Assembly: GCA_946902985.2 (NCBI GenBank)
Contig: OX336396.1
Coordinates: 238,406,297 to 238,470,296 of the forward strand
DNA: 64,000 nt
Source of the DNA: Meconema thalassinum
Taxonomy: Eukaryota; Arthropoda; Insecta; Orthoptera; Tettigoniidae
Reading direction: 5' to 3'
Position numbers and translations under genes: made by a program. Below are positions 9,989 to 20,942 of this stretch, one piece after another (the stretch's first letter is position 1; the number at the start of each line of letters is the position of its first letter). The notes under the pieces were generated by a model that saw only the letters and a program-made list of their open reading frames with translations, ran no database searches and was not told where the DNA came from.

Positions 9989-11995
9989 TGCCCCCGTAAA
10001 ATGAATTATAAGGGATGAAAATGGGAAGAATACATTTTTTTCGAAGCCCATGATAAAATTTAACCAAGGAATATGATGGCTGGAACTTGGCAGAAACCAG
10101 TCGTGAGGCGACGTCGAGTAAGGAGGGAAATTCCGTCACGTGATTGTATTGCGCAATTGAAGTTTCTAGAAGCTTGGAATCGACATAGCAAACAGCGAAT
10201 ATTCCCAGGATATGTTTAAATATTGTTATAAATTATCCCATTGGATATGAGCTTACAGCTAATAGGAAGAAGTTTTAGAGAAGACGGGAGTTCCAGCAAC
10301 TAAATTTTTATGGATATTTAATTCATTTAAGCCCTTAGAGAATGAATTTATATATTGGAAAAGAGAAGAATATGATAATAAAATATTGGAAATATTTTAT
10401 AAGTCAATAGCAGGTCGCTATTGGAAGAAATAAGCGATTTGCTAGAGCCCGCGCGAATTCGAGAGGGAACTCGAAAAGGCGGCTAGAAACGGTAGACTTG
10501 GAGGGGAGACGCCAAGCACCGGGGCTCTTGTGTATCTGAACGTCGAAGAGGTCAGACGTGTGCGATTGGAAGAGAGAGGAGTTCCGAGTGTTTCACCGAG
10601 CTTGTAGAAGGTGACTCGTGGAGACAAGGCATAAGCAAGGGCGGAATTAGGAGACGACCGCGCCTTGAATCTAGGTGAAGTTGCGAGGTTCACATATACC
10701 GCATTCACTTCGGTCTGATCGGCTTCAGAGAATTTATTTCTACTACATATTGTAGCTGACTAGCAGATATTGTATATTACAAACGTTCAGAAGTTTGAGT
10801 GAAGTATTTCAGCAATTATAAGCAGTTTTGTGAAGCGCGAGAAAAGTGTTTCTTTCCAGCGCGATACGACACTTTGTCCGAGCGACTGCAGCTCAGGCAA
10901 CAGCCACCCGTGAGTACGAGTGCATATTAATATTGCTTGTGTGGAACTGTATTACAACACTTAGGATGGAGATGTATTCCATAGTGAAGAACAATATTCA
11001 GTCTAGTATTATGAAGATTATTATGGACTAAATTATTATGTGCGCCAGGAGTATAAGCAGATAGAAGCGATATAGTCAACGATGGAGCTTCGTTAGAGGA
11101 GACTGTTCGCGAATGTCTACGTAGTGAGCGATCATGAGACTTGATGCACAACTCTATTCTAGTGCATTCTTGTCAAACATGAGCTCAACATTAACATCAG
11201 AGACTACAGAACGATGTTCAGATTCCATCTACATGAATGTTCGTTATACGAGTGAGGTCCAAGACTTTCTCTTCAAATGCCTTTTGATGTGCAAAGCAGA
11301 ACTTTCGACGCTACTCACTGTTATGATGAGACTGTGCTGTGACGGAGATAGAAGAAACATCAAGATTATCAAGAGGTCCAGGGTTATCCCGGGATATGGA
11401 AGATGATGATTGGAGGCCCGCAGTTCGATTCTGGTCGGAGCTTGCTGTTTCCAGTGGGGGAATTCGTTCCTTTCCTGAGGTCACGAGTTCGTGGAGACGA
11501 GCTAGGATCCAGCCCAGATCTTTGGGAGATGAAACATCCGAGTATTTTGTTATACTCTATCTTGTTCTTCTAGACTTCGAGACCAGGTAGCAGTGATCAC
11601 TAACCTTGTAGTTAGAGCTTGTAGTGACATTTTCTGAGCAAATCCTTTATCCATATTTCGATACAGTTTTTATGTACTCCATGTATAGCATTTTTATTCT
11701 TCGAAATTTATTATAGTGATCGTCCTGCGACGCTATTAACTTCGTTTGTTAGGATTCCAGTTTCTGAACTGAGATTAATTTACTTGTTCGAGGAACAAGC
11801 TTTTGTCATTTCCTTTAAGGAACAGTAATTTATTTTCGACGTTTTTGTATTCATTCTGAATGCAGGTGATAGACATTTTCGTCTATGTTACCCATTAAAC
11901 TAATTTTTATTAGTTTAATTTGGGCATTTTATCCAGCGAGAAGAAACGTCAAGAAAGAAGATCTTGGTAGTGATATATTGTGAAATATCATGTCA

Positions 11996-14900
11996 TCATC
12001 ATCATCATCTTGTACAGTTTCCAGCCCCAGGCTGGGTCTGTTTGGAACATAAGCCTCGCCACTTAGTTCTTTCTTCCCACCACCTCTCCGCTGTCACTCT
12101 GGTCCAGTCCTCGCCTCTCTTCTTGACACATTCCTCCACTCCTTTCAGCCATCTATCTCTTGGTCTTCCCCTTGGTCGTTTCTTCTGCATCTGCATCTCA
12201 TGTATCCTCTTGGGAATCTTCTTCTCATTCATTCTCTTTAAGTGTCCATACCACCTCAGTCTTGATGTCTCAATCCTACCTTGCAAGGGCTCCTCTTTCA
12301 CCATTTCCCTGACCTTTTCATTCCTCACCCTGTCTCTTCTTGTTACTCCGATCCTACTTCGCAGGAACTTCATTTCACCTGCCTGTATTCTGCTTATGTC
12401 TCTTTTCTTCATTGTCCACGTTTCTGAAGCATAGGTCAGTATCGGGATATAGTAGCTTCTGTATAACACTTCCTTGCTTTTTTGTGGGACATCTTTATTC
12501 CACACTAAGCTCCTAATGCTTCTCAGAAATGCTTCTGCCTGTCTGCCACGTTCCGTAATCTCTTTGTCATTTCTCCCATTTTCCTCTACTATACTTCCCA
12601 AGTACTTGAGACTTTCCACCTTCTTCAGCTGTCCACCTCCAAGTTTTATCCCACTCATTGGTCTGTCCTTTTTCCTGGTCGTTAACAGGATCTCACATTT
12701 ACTGATGTTGATCTTCCATCCGTACTCTCCCACTGTTTCTTCCCAAGCCTTCAGTTGCTCCTGAATTTCCTCCTCCTTGTTTCCCCAGACCATGAGATCA
12801 TCTGCAAACACCATTGCTTTCATCTTATCTTCTCCTATCTTTCCTGATACCCGTGTCATTACCTCGTCCATAACCACAATAAAGAGAAGGGGTGACAGCG
12901 CACTACCCTGTTTCAGGCCACTCATTTGTCTGAACCAGTCTGTTCTTTCCCCTCCAACTTTCACACAACTCACACTTCCACAATACATCTCCTTCACTCT
13001 GCCTACAGTCTCTTTTTCCACTCCCATGTTTTCCATTGCTTTCCAAACCTTCTCCCTACACACACTATCATAGGCCTTTTCGATGTCCAGGAAGGCCATC
13101 AGCAGATCCTCTCCAAATTCGTAGAGGTGTTCCTGGAGCTGTCTCACTGAAAATATGAGATCCACTGTTGATCTCCCAGGTCTGAATCCATACTGCTCCT
13201 CTCTCAATTTTCTCTCCACTTTGGCTCGTATTCTACTTTCTAATATCTTTTCATATATCTTGGCACAGTGAGGTATGAGTGTAACTCCCCTGTAATTTCT
13301 GCACTCCTTTCTGCTTCCTTTCTTAAATATTGGGACAATTAATCCTTTCTTCCAATCTTCTGGGGTCTTTTTCTCCTTCCATATCACCCTCATCACACGG
13401 TACAGCCACTGTTTCCCAACCTCCCCTGCTGCCTTCACCATTTCACCACTCACTTCATCCACACCTGGTGCCCTTCCTCCTTTCATCTTGTCTATAGCCA
13501 TTTCCAGTTCTCTCCAAGTCAGGTCCTTTTCCATTCCTGTGTTGTCTTCTCCATTTTCCAATACATTGTCTTCCTCCCTATGACCATTTGGATTCAGCAA
13601 ATCCTCAAAGTACTCTTTCCACACTGTCTTGAGTGCCTCTTTGTTGTGTACCTCATTTCCGTTTTTGTCCATCATTACCACATCCTCTCGCAGACCTCTT
13701 CTCTTACTTTTGACCATCCCATAAAGTACTTTCTTATTTCCTCTGCTGTCTTCCTCCATCATCTCTGTCCACTTTACCATCCACTTCTTCCTCTCCTCTG
13801 CGACAATCTTGTTTGCTTCTTTCTTCTTTATCTTATAATCTTCCCTTGTCAGATCAGTTCTTTCCTGGAACCACACTCTGAAAGCCTTGTTCTTCCTTCC
13901 CACAGCTTCTTTTACTCTCTCATTCCACCATGGTGTCTCTTTACACCGCTTTCTGTTGCTTGTTCTTCCACATACTGCCACTGCAGCTTCCACCATTGTG
14001 TTTTTGAATTGCTTCCATTCCTCTTCCCCTGTTTTAGGATTGTCTGTTGGCATCCTTTCCCTTATTATCTTCTGGAATTCTTCCTTGACTTCCTTTTCCT
14101 TGAGTTTCCATACTTTGATTCTCCTTTCCTGGTACTCTGTCCTCTTGCTATCCTTAACAACTCCCAGGTTCATTACAAGTATTCTGTGGTCGCTATCTAA
14201 GGCCTCTGATGGTATTACCTGTATATCTCTGACACTTCTCTTCATTTCCCAGTCGTACAGCATGTAATCTACCAAAGATTTCTTTGTTAAATCACTGCTG
14301 TACCACGTTACCTTGTGGCTTTCTTTCTTCCGGAACCAGGAGTTGCCTACCACTAAACCGTTTCTCTTGCAAAAATCCAGCAACTTTCTCCCTTCTTCAT
14401 TCCTGCTACCCCATCCTTCTGCTCCCAATACATTTTCATATCCTTGCCTTTCACTTCCTACATGTGCATTCAAATCTCCCATGACAATGATGCTCTGCCC
14501 ATTCAACTGCTGTTGTAGCTCCTCCTCAAAGTCTTCCTTCTCTTGAGCTGTACATCCAACTTGAGGGGCATATACCTGGGCTATCTCCAGGCTTCTTCCC
14601 TTTACAGTTACTCTGATCTTCATAATCCTGTCACTTATTCCCTTTACCTCTTCCTTCATTCCATCTCTCACAACTACTCCTACTCCACTGCTCCTTCCAT
14701 CACTGTTCCCACTCCAGTACAACCGGTACCCTTTCCTCAGTTCTCTGCGACCTTCTCCTTTCCATCTTGTTTCTGCCAAGCCCAGTACATCCAGTTTTCT
14801 TCTCTCCATCACATCTACAATCTCCTCCACTTTTCCTGTCAGTGTCTGTATGTTTAATGTTCCAACTCGTAGTCCATTAGCATATCCGGGTCGTCGTCGT

Positions 14901-15159
14901 TTGCATCCGTCCTTTCCGAGGCCTGTTCCTGGTTTGAAAGCAAATATGATATCCACTACTGGCTTGCTAGGCCTATCGTAGTTTCACCAGAGCCCCGTCA
15001 GCCGTCACTTTTCAGGGTTCCTATAGGGCCTTCACAGCTACCGTAGCGGTCCCGGGGCACACCAAGTCCCCACTGTACATCACCCCTACAGGCAATCCCC
15101 TACTTCATGCCGTTGCCCGTCTCCCACCACGTGGAGGAGGGGTTGGACTTGTGGGAGAC
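11996..15159 (-). mobile_element. Full-length RTE-like LINE (3164 bp)
   Basis: Comparison with LTR2 shows an empty site. The insert is flanked by ATATCATGTCA at 11985-11995 and 15160-15170, an 11-bp target duplication. It has a 200-bp 5' leader, one long frame and almost no 3' UTR: the frame runs into a (TGA)n tail at 11996-12010. A single-ORF, 3.2-kb layout with a short tandem-repeat tail fits the RTE clade. The 5' end seems complete, because the duplication directly adjoins it. It inserted after the LTR element was in place, since LTR2 lacks it. Confidence 0.9.
12005..14956 (-). CDS. Endonuclease-reverse transcriptase of RTE-like LINE
   Basis: The 983-residue frame carries an APE-type endonuclease at about residues 30-262: N35 in LNIQT, E62 in AETRW, Y129 in VYAPQ, D161 and N163 in GDLNAH, and SDH at 255-257. 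The reverse transcriptase follows at about 530-780: AFLDIEKAYD with D624, LKQGSALSPLLF at 681-692, and FADD with D719-D720. The C-terminal part includes YASETW and GHLKR. These enzymes nick the target DNA and prime reverse transcription from it. All catalytic motifs are present and no stop interrupts the frame. The first codon is GTG, where the related LINE at 36467-39091 has ATG; the first in-frame ATG is codon 50, beyond N35. So the protein may be made poorly or not at all, though the frame is otherwise intact. Confidence 0.9.
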   Translation of the reverse strand: MDIIFAFKPGTGLGKDGCKRRRPGYANGLRVGTLNIQTLTGKVEEIVDVMERRKLDVLGLAETRWKGEGRRELRKGYRLYWSGNSDGRSSGVGVVVRDGMKEEVKGISDRIMKIRVTVKGRSLEIAQVYAPQVGCTAQEKEDFEEELQQQLNGQSIIVMGDLNAHVGSERQGYENVLGAEGWGSRNEEGRKLLDFCKRNGLVVGNSWFRKKESHKVTWYSSDLTKKSLVDYMLYDWEMKRSVRDIQVIPSEALDSDHRILVMNLGVVKDSKRTEYQERRIKVWKLKEKEVKEEFQKIIRERMPTDNPKTGEEEWKQFKNTMVEAAVAVCGRTSNRKRCKETPWWNERVKEAVGRKNKAFRVWFQERTDLTREDYKIKKKEANKIVAEERKKWMVKWTEMMEEDSRGNKKVLYGMVKSKRRGLREDVVMMDKNGNEVHNKEALKTVWKEYFEDLLNPNGHREEDNVLENGEDNTGMEKDLTWRELEMAIDKMKGGRAPGVDEVSGEMVKAAGEVGKQWLYRVMRVIWKEKKTPEDWKKGLIVPIFKKGSRKECRNYRGVTLIPHCAKIYEKILESRIRAKVERKLREEQYGFRPGRSTVDLIFSVRQLQEHLYEFGEDLLMAFLDIEKAYDSVCREKVWKAMENMGVEKETVGRVKEMYCGSVSCVKVGGERTDWFRQMSGLKQGSALSPLLFIVVMDEVMTRVSGKIGEDKMKAMVFADDLMVWGNKEEEIQEQLKAWEETVGEYGWKINISKCEILLTTRKKDRPMSGIKLGGGQLKKVESLKYLGSIVEENGRNDKEITERGRQAEAFLRSIRSLVWNKDVPQKSKEVLYRSYYIPILTYASETWTMKKRDISRIQAGEMKFLRSRIGVTRRDRVRNEKVREMVKEEPLQGRIETSRLRWYGHLKRMNEKKIPKRIHEMQMQKKRPRGRPRDRWLKGVEECVKKRGEDWTRVTAERWWEERTKWRGLCSKQTQPGAGNCTR

Positions 15160-17280
15160 ATATCATGTCACATTGTGGAAAAGAATCATATAACGTGGAC
15201 ACGATTATTATTTTCAGAACTCATATAGACATTCGTTCTGAATGAAGAGAATACGAATATGACTAACTGTATGATTTTATAGAAGAAAGCTTTGAACTTT
15301 CAGTCCTTTAATTTATTGGAAGCTAGAATCTTCTTGGAAGATTAATTATCATCCGATGTTAGGGTATTTATCGATTGATATCCTCGTCGTGATAAATTCT
15401 TGTTGGACACAAACACATAGATATGATGTTGTGATTAAATATTTACGAGGAGTAATATCATTTCACGTTGTAGACATAATATTCCTTCCTCGATTAAAGT
15501 CGAACCCAGATGTGTGAAGATGAGATGTAGTATTTTTTATTAAATGTATGCACGACAGTTTATACTTATCAGAGTATCGTTTCAAGAGTATTAAGTGAGG
15601 AGGTCAGTATCGTAAATTCCAGAGGTCGTTAAGATGTATAAATTAATAATTTAACAATTGTTGTTATTGTTCATGAGACCAGCGATTGTGGTGAAAACGC
15701 TGAGAAATTATGCCCTTTTGTAGGAATGCCAGGTAGAAAGAAGTGGAGTTGATAACCCTTTGATAGTGTTTTTTTGTGTATTTTCGTATGTAGTTGGCAT
15801 ACGAGGTTATTGCGAAGGTGTGTTCCGCATTTTATAGTACAGTCATTGCGTGGGCATGACTAGGATTGGCAAGGCATTAAAGTGTGAGTAGAGAGTACTC
15901 CTTATTTTGTTATATACGACCTGGGATTTAGAGAGGATAGGAAGGGTCACGGTTGAAATTGGAACGGGAAATTGATGATGACAGCTGTTATGCTATATTT
16001 TATCGAGATTATTAAACCTAAATATGGATCAGCATATGTTTCACCTTAAGTGGTCGAATGTATTTAAACTATTTTGACACCAGATCAGATAGGAGAGACT
16101 GGTGGTGGTTATTTCTGGTGATGTAGAAGATATTAAAGATCACAGTTCACTGTATTTGACATAACTGCTAGATCAGAGCACAGGATCGAGTGTATTTAGA
16201 CGCTATTACTTTGAATGGACTATAGCAGGTGCTATAAGCGTCACACTAAATTCATTTAGTGTTCATCTTTATTATTTGCCAATCGAGTGTATATCATGTT
16301 AGGAATAGTAAGTTTATAGTTTGTTTAACGTAGAGGTTAGAGTATGAATGATTATGTGACAGTATGTGGTTTGTTTCTTGTTCAGTGCGAATGAAATGAA
16401 CTCCATTGGGACGTCACAATGCGAGAGTATGAATGTTAGTGTGTATAGAAGTTTTATGCCAGTAGCATGTAGGATTTGAGTACAGTTCACGTATTTGTCT
16501 GACGTGAATCTGCATCATTTTAACACAGTGTTTATTGTTATGGAGAGCACATTTGTGGACCAGGCAGGAATAGCGAGGACTTCTTTAAAACTCGTTTCTA
16601 GCCAAGGCCATAGCTCGGCCAGGCCGCAAAAATGGGGAGAGATGTTGCGAACCTCTCGGCTCGCACTCTTTCTTTTTTAAACCAGCTAGACTGGGAATGT
16701 AGCGGTGAATGTTATGTCATCGGACACGTGGCGAGGGTCGCGTGCGCCGAGCGGCCACATGGTCTAGGGAGCGTGCCAGAAGAATGTAAATACACAGAGG
16801 TGTGTTACTATTGTACAGCTTGATGTATGGACACAAGCTACACCAAATTTTGTCATTAAGTTCATAGAACGCAGTTCTTTCAGTGGCATGAGTGTTGAGA
16901 TGAGCGAATGGGAGTTTGTATTTTATTTTATTGTGTGAATGTTTAGCCCTAGTTTACATTTGTTACTAAATCGTTTAGTTTTATTAGAAGCCGTGTCGTC
17001 ATGAGTTATTTTAGATATAAGTAGATGCAACTGTGAAACCTATTTTAGGTCCAGAGAGGCTGAGCGCGAGAATCCCGAGATTAAGGTAGGTGTTTTACCG
17101 CGAGCTAAGTGTATTTTTCTTGTAATTCACAGTTGTATTGTTATTTCCGCCACGTATATTCGCGAGGGTCTAGTTGGAGGTAGATCCTTGACTTGTATTT
17201 TGCGCCGGAGCAGTCAGGGTCTACGAATCCAGCTGTCGCTTCGGATATCCAACAGACCACCTCTAGAATATACGGGGACA

Positions 17281-17305
17281 GTGGAAAGATGGCACCCTAG
17301 ACTTT
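17281..17305 (+). promoter_or_regulatory. Possible primer binding site
   Basis: The first bases after LTR1 read GTGGAAAGATGGCACCC. A tRNA primer site should begin TGG close to the LTR; TGG occurs at 17282 and again at 17290 (TGGCACCCTAGAC). I cannot tell which tRNA would match. Confidence 0.4.
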
Positions 17306-17833
17306 GGGGCCACGAAAATAGCTTCGTGAGGCCATTTAGAAGCTATCCAGATGACAGCTTAATTTTTAAGTTTATGGGATTAATTTACCATATCATCTGC
17401 GATGAGCTAGAGTGTAATTATATAGGTTATATTTGCTTTGTTTTTAGTAAAATTGCACTCAAACGAAAGATTAGATCTTATGGATAGCCTGAGAAAGGAG
17501 TAATAGGTTATATTTTTCGGAATGACCTATGATCTGAATCTATTTTCATTTTACCGGCTCATGGTTATTGGTAGCCATGCTAATGTAAAGTTAACTTATT
17601 TAATAGTGATAAATGTAAATATTCTTTATGATAGTATATCTAAAATAAATCACACGCGAACGTTTAGGTACTGGTATTATAGAATAAGATGTATGGTGAT
17701 TTAGCATTAAGTTAATGTTAAGGCGAGACGATAAGATGCCCAAATACATGGATTGAAAGGATGCTCTAAAGTGTTGCTATATTGCTCTATTTGTTTGTAC
17801 TCCTATAGCACTTTTATTATTGATATTGTTGTA

Positions 17834-19962
17834 ATGGCAATGATGGCGGCAGACGATGTCCGTAAGATGATGGGAGAGACGATGGAGAAAATGGACAACA
17901 GCATGAAGGAAAATTAAATAGTGTGGAAAATCAGATTAAATAAAATCTGAAAGTAAATGTTATTGATTTACAGAGGAAATTGTACGAGGCAAAGAAGGAC
18001 CGAGAGCAGCTAAAGAAAGATCGTCAGGTAGATCTTGGCACGATTGTTGTCAAGGTGGGTGAAAGTTTTAAAGGAGATATTCAGGGTATGAAAAATCCTT
18101 TACAGGGATTGCAGACCATCTCCGCTGAATTGAAAGATAATGTTGCCGGTGTACAATCTAAAGTAGAGGGTGTGCATTCTGATGTTGCCCTGGTCAAAGA
18201 TGATGTTACGTTGGTCAAAGGTGATGTCACTTTGGTCAAAGATGATGTGACTTTTGTTAAAGATGATGTGTCTCTTGTAAAGTCTAATGTTGCTAATGTT
18301 CAGTCAGAAGTTGCCAATGTAAGGTCAGATGTGTCCCATGTTCAAACAAAAGTAGATAAGGTTCAGGAGAATGTAAACAATATGCAAATCGATGTTAATA
18401 ATGTCCAGACAGAAATAACTAGTGTACAAAATGATATCGGTAAAGTACAGTCTGAGGTTAATTCGATGTTTGTTGATGTAAATAAGGTCCAAGGGGACAT
18501 TAATAAGATCAGGAAGGAAGTGGAAGAGTCTAAAACACAATGTTCAGAAGGTATAGGTGCTTTGAGACCGCAATTTGTTGACGATTCTCTAAAGACCATT
18601 GTTTCTTTAGCCGAATTGAAAACAAATGTTGATACTCTGCGTAGTCAGGTGATAGACCACAATAAAATTTTGAAGGAGGACATTGAACTAGATATAGCTG
18701 AAATGTTGAAGGCTAATGTTGTCATTTGGAAAGACGAATGGGATAAGTCAAGCGCAGAGCATATTAAGCTAATTCAGGGTAAAGTTGAAAGTAAGCTTGC
18801 CAATACGCAATTACAGATCAACCGTGATGTAATGTCTGTTAGGTCAGATCTAGGGAAACGTATTGATCAACTATTACAGAGACAGGTTGACGACAAGAAT
18901 CAATTGGTCGAGGAAAATCACGCGTTAAAAGAAACGTTAGAAAGTCGTAGTAAAAGGTTACATGAAAGGATAGACACAGTAGTCACCTTCGTAAATGAGA
19001 TTAAGGAAGGAAAATCCACTAATATTGAGGAATACATCTGGGGGAAATTGAAAAATCTGAGCTTAGGAGACGTGGCAGATCTGGAAGTCTATAAGGAGGA
19101 TATGAAGAAAGAAATAGAGAAGCAAGTGAAAGAGTTGATTGCGGAGATAAAAGAGAGGGAGAAGATAGAAACGGAGGACTATGGAGATTATCGTAGAAAA
19201 CTCAGTACGGAAATAGGAGATAGAGAAGTGAGACCAGAAGAAAGGATGTTAAGACACCATGAGGGACTCGAGGATAGGAATAGAGAGCCCGAAAGAGAAA
19301 GGAAGGAATATCGTCCCAGTTTCCAAGATTCTCAACAGAGAAACGTGACGGTAATCCGTAATTTTGAGGACAAACCGCGTAAATTTACCAACCTCGATTC
19401 TTACACCCCAATTGAGTATATCAGGAATATCCGTGACTATTTTGCGGAGGCTCACATTCCGAGAGAACGAGAGATGAAGATAGTGGAACGCTATATGGGA
19501 GAAGGCCCCCTTGAATGGTTTCGCGCCTTCAGGTACACATTTGTGGACTTTGAGGAGTTTGCTGAAGCCCTCATGAAACGTTATTGGTCCATAGAAGCGC
19601 AGAACAGTTTACGCGCAGAAGTATACTCGAGGAAGTATTCGGGTACATTACCGATGCGTTACGCCGATTTCTTCACAACGCAACTTGCTCGGCTACGTTT
19701 TTTGCAACCCCCTCTATCTACGGCACAATTAATAGATGCCATTGCCAGAATGTTGCCAGTTGAAGTGAGAAGATTGATAATTTCGTCAGGAATCAGCGAT
19801 TTGGCCGGCATGGACGAACTTCTTCGGAAATTGGATTATACTAGTCCAACGCCCAATGTCGTAGCTAGAAACCAACGTCAGGACTACAAAGATATTAATA
19901 CTGTGTATATTGATCAGACACAGCAAACAGAAAGCCCTAAAAACAGGAGAAAGGATGTGTAG
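17834..19962 (+). pseudogene. gag-like protein of the giant-LTR element
   Basis: Gag forms the particle that packages the element RNA. The open part (17980-19962) has about 660 codons without an ATG at its start. The likely true start is ATG at 17834; that frame stops after 27 codons at 17915, a one-base loss away from the main frame, and a TAA at 17941 in the main frame is a further break. N-terminal residues 53-185 are 19 consecutive heptads, predicting a long coiled coil. Acidic and basic helices follow (about 300-460). At about 474-615 a retrotransposon gag domain is recognisable (IEYIRNIRDYF, GPLEWFRAF, FAEALMKRYW). No CCHC zinc knuckle is seen. The two 5' breaks make this copy non-functional. 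Confidence 0.82.
18136..18534 (+). repeat. 21-bp repeat array encoding 19 heptads
   Basis: Gag residues 53-185 divide into 19 seven-residue units without a gap, for example DDVTLVK, GDVTLVK, SNVANVQ and TEITSVQ. Val or Ile holds the third position in every unit, and Val, Ile or Met usually the sixth. This is the spacing of a coiled coil. The first units are nearly identical at DNA level and later ones diverge, suggesting growth by tandem duplication. Confidence 0.93.
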
Positions 19963-20612
19963 GTCCAGAAAGAAATACCTATTTTAGAGATAGGCGACCT
20001 GAACCAAGGTATAGGAGATTCCGTGGTGGCCGTCCCTATCAACAACAGCGAGGACGTGGAAACTACCAGGAGAATCGAAGAAGCGGTTTCTTCCACAGCA
20101 ATAATAATTATCGCAATAACAATAATGATAATGGTCGAAACAACCGCAATTACCAGAATCAGAACCGCGATAGACCACAGAGAAATGAGGTCATGACCAA
20201 AGAAAACTACGATGAACGCCATCAAGAAGGAAAGCGATACTTGAAGGAATTAAGAGAAAAGGAAGGCGGAAACGGAAGTAATTCGAAATTGAGCGAAGAT
20301 CCGATTCCCAGTACGAGTAAAGAGAAACCCAAGGAGAAAGAGTTGTATAGGAGATATGGAGGAACACCGGTAGGACGACGAGAGAAATAGGAGGAGAGCA
20401 GCCAGAAATACCACCACGCAAGACTAGAAGAGGAGAACGGTCCAATAAATGTATCTGAGACGGACGCAGGGAAAGAAGAAAGAGGAATATCGTTCCGAAT
20501 TCAGACTGTCTATGGGAATCATTGTTATGAGCTGTATGATGAAGAGAACAATGCCATTTTGGGAAAATACAACGCGAAGAACTTGAAGAAATATTTTAAG
20601 AAAGTAGGCTGA
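19940..20612 (+). pseudogene. pol-frame relic: RG/N-rich segment plus integrase C-terminal end
   Basis: This frame is -1 relative to gag and overlaps its end. It starts after the gag sequence CCTAAAAAC (19937-19945), which resembles but does not perfectly match a -1 slippery site. First comes a basic Arg/Gly/Asn-rich segment (RRFRGGRPYQQQRGRG), then a Glu/Lys-rich part, a TAG at 20388-20390, and 73 more codons in the same frame to TGA at 20610. The last part, FRIQTVYG..CYEL followed by ILGKYNAKNLKKY, resembles the C-terminal end of Ty3/Gypsy integrases. So pol seems to have lost everything between its start and its last codons. The integrase assignment is by eye. Confidence 0.65.
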
Positions 20613-20698
20613 AAATTATAATTCATTTTCGAGTACAGTGCCATGTTTAAGGTCCTGATTCGAAGTGGTTAAAACAATTTTGCAACTGTTTTTAAACT

Positions 20699-20713
20699 GA
20701 GATGGGAGGGGAA
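20699..20713 (+). promoter_or_regulatory. Polypurine tract
   Basis: GAGATGGGAGGGGAA directly precedes the TG of LTR2. It is all purine except one T and would prime plus-strand DNA synthesis. Confidence 0.9.
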
Positions 20714-20942
20714 TGCCCCCGTAAAATGAATTATAAGGGATGAAAATGGGAAGAATATTTTTTTCGAAGCCCATGATAAAATTTAACAAAGGAATATGAT
20801 GGCTGGAACTTGGCAGAAACCAGTCGTGAGGCGACGTCGAGCGTGGAGGGAAATTCCGTCACGTGATTGTATTGCGCAATGGAAGTTTCTAGAAGCTTGG
20901 AATCGACCTAGCAACAGCGAATATTCCCAGGATTTGTTTAAA

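Larger units (their letters stand above)
9989..17280 (+). repeat. 5' LTR (LTR1)
   Basis: It spans 7292 bp including the RTE-like LINE at 11996-15159. Subtracting that insert and one 11-bp duplication gives 4117 bp, against 4124 bp for LTR2 after its own inserts are removed. Sample stretches differ from LTR2 by roughly one base per hundred, with a more divergent patch near 16600-17080. No convincing protein is encoded; matching small frames in both LTRs reflect the repeat itself. Promoter and polyadenylation signals must lie here but I could not place them. Confidence 0.93.

Noticed and set aside
10442..11590. Small frames found identically in both LTRs (10442-10708 and 23407-23673; 11134-11590 and 24098-24554)
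   Set aside because: Their conservation follows from the LTRs being copies of each other. Substitutions show no coding bias by eye, and no domain is present.
12005..14956. Many plus-strand frames of 60-206 codons across the RTE-like LINE
   Set aside because: They are antisense shadows of the 983-codon polyprotein and contain no domains.
17980..19962. A host coiled-coil gene instead of gag
   Set aside because: The gag domain, the position between two LTRs, the polypurine tract and the pol-frame sequence that follows all fit a retrotransposon.
19914..20225. Minus-strand hydrophobic frame (Ile/Val-rich)
   Set aside because: It is the antisense of the Asn-rich pol-frame segment; AAT codons read backwards give Ile.
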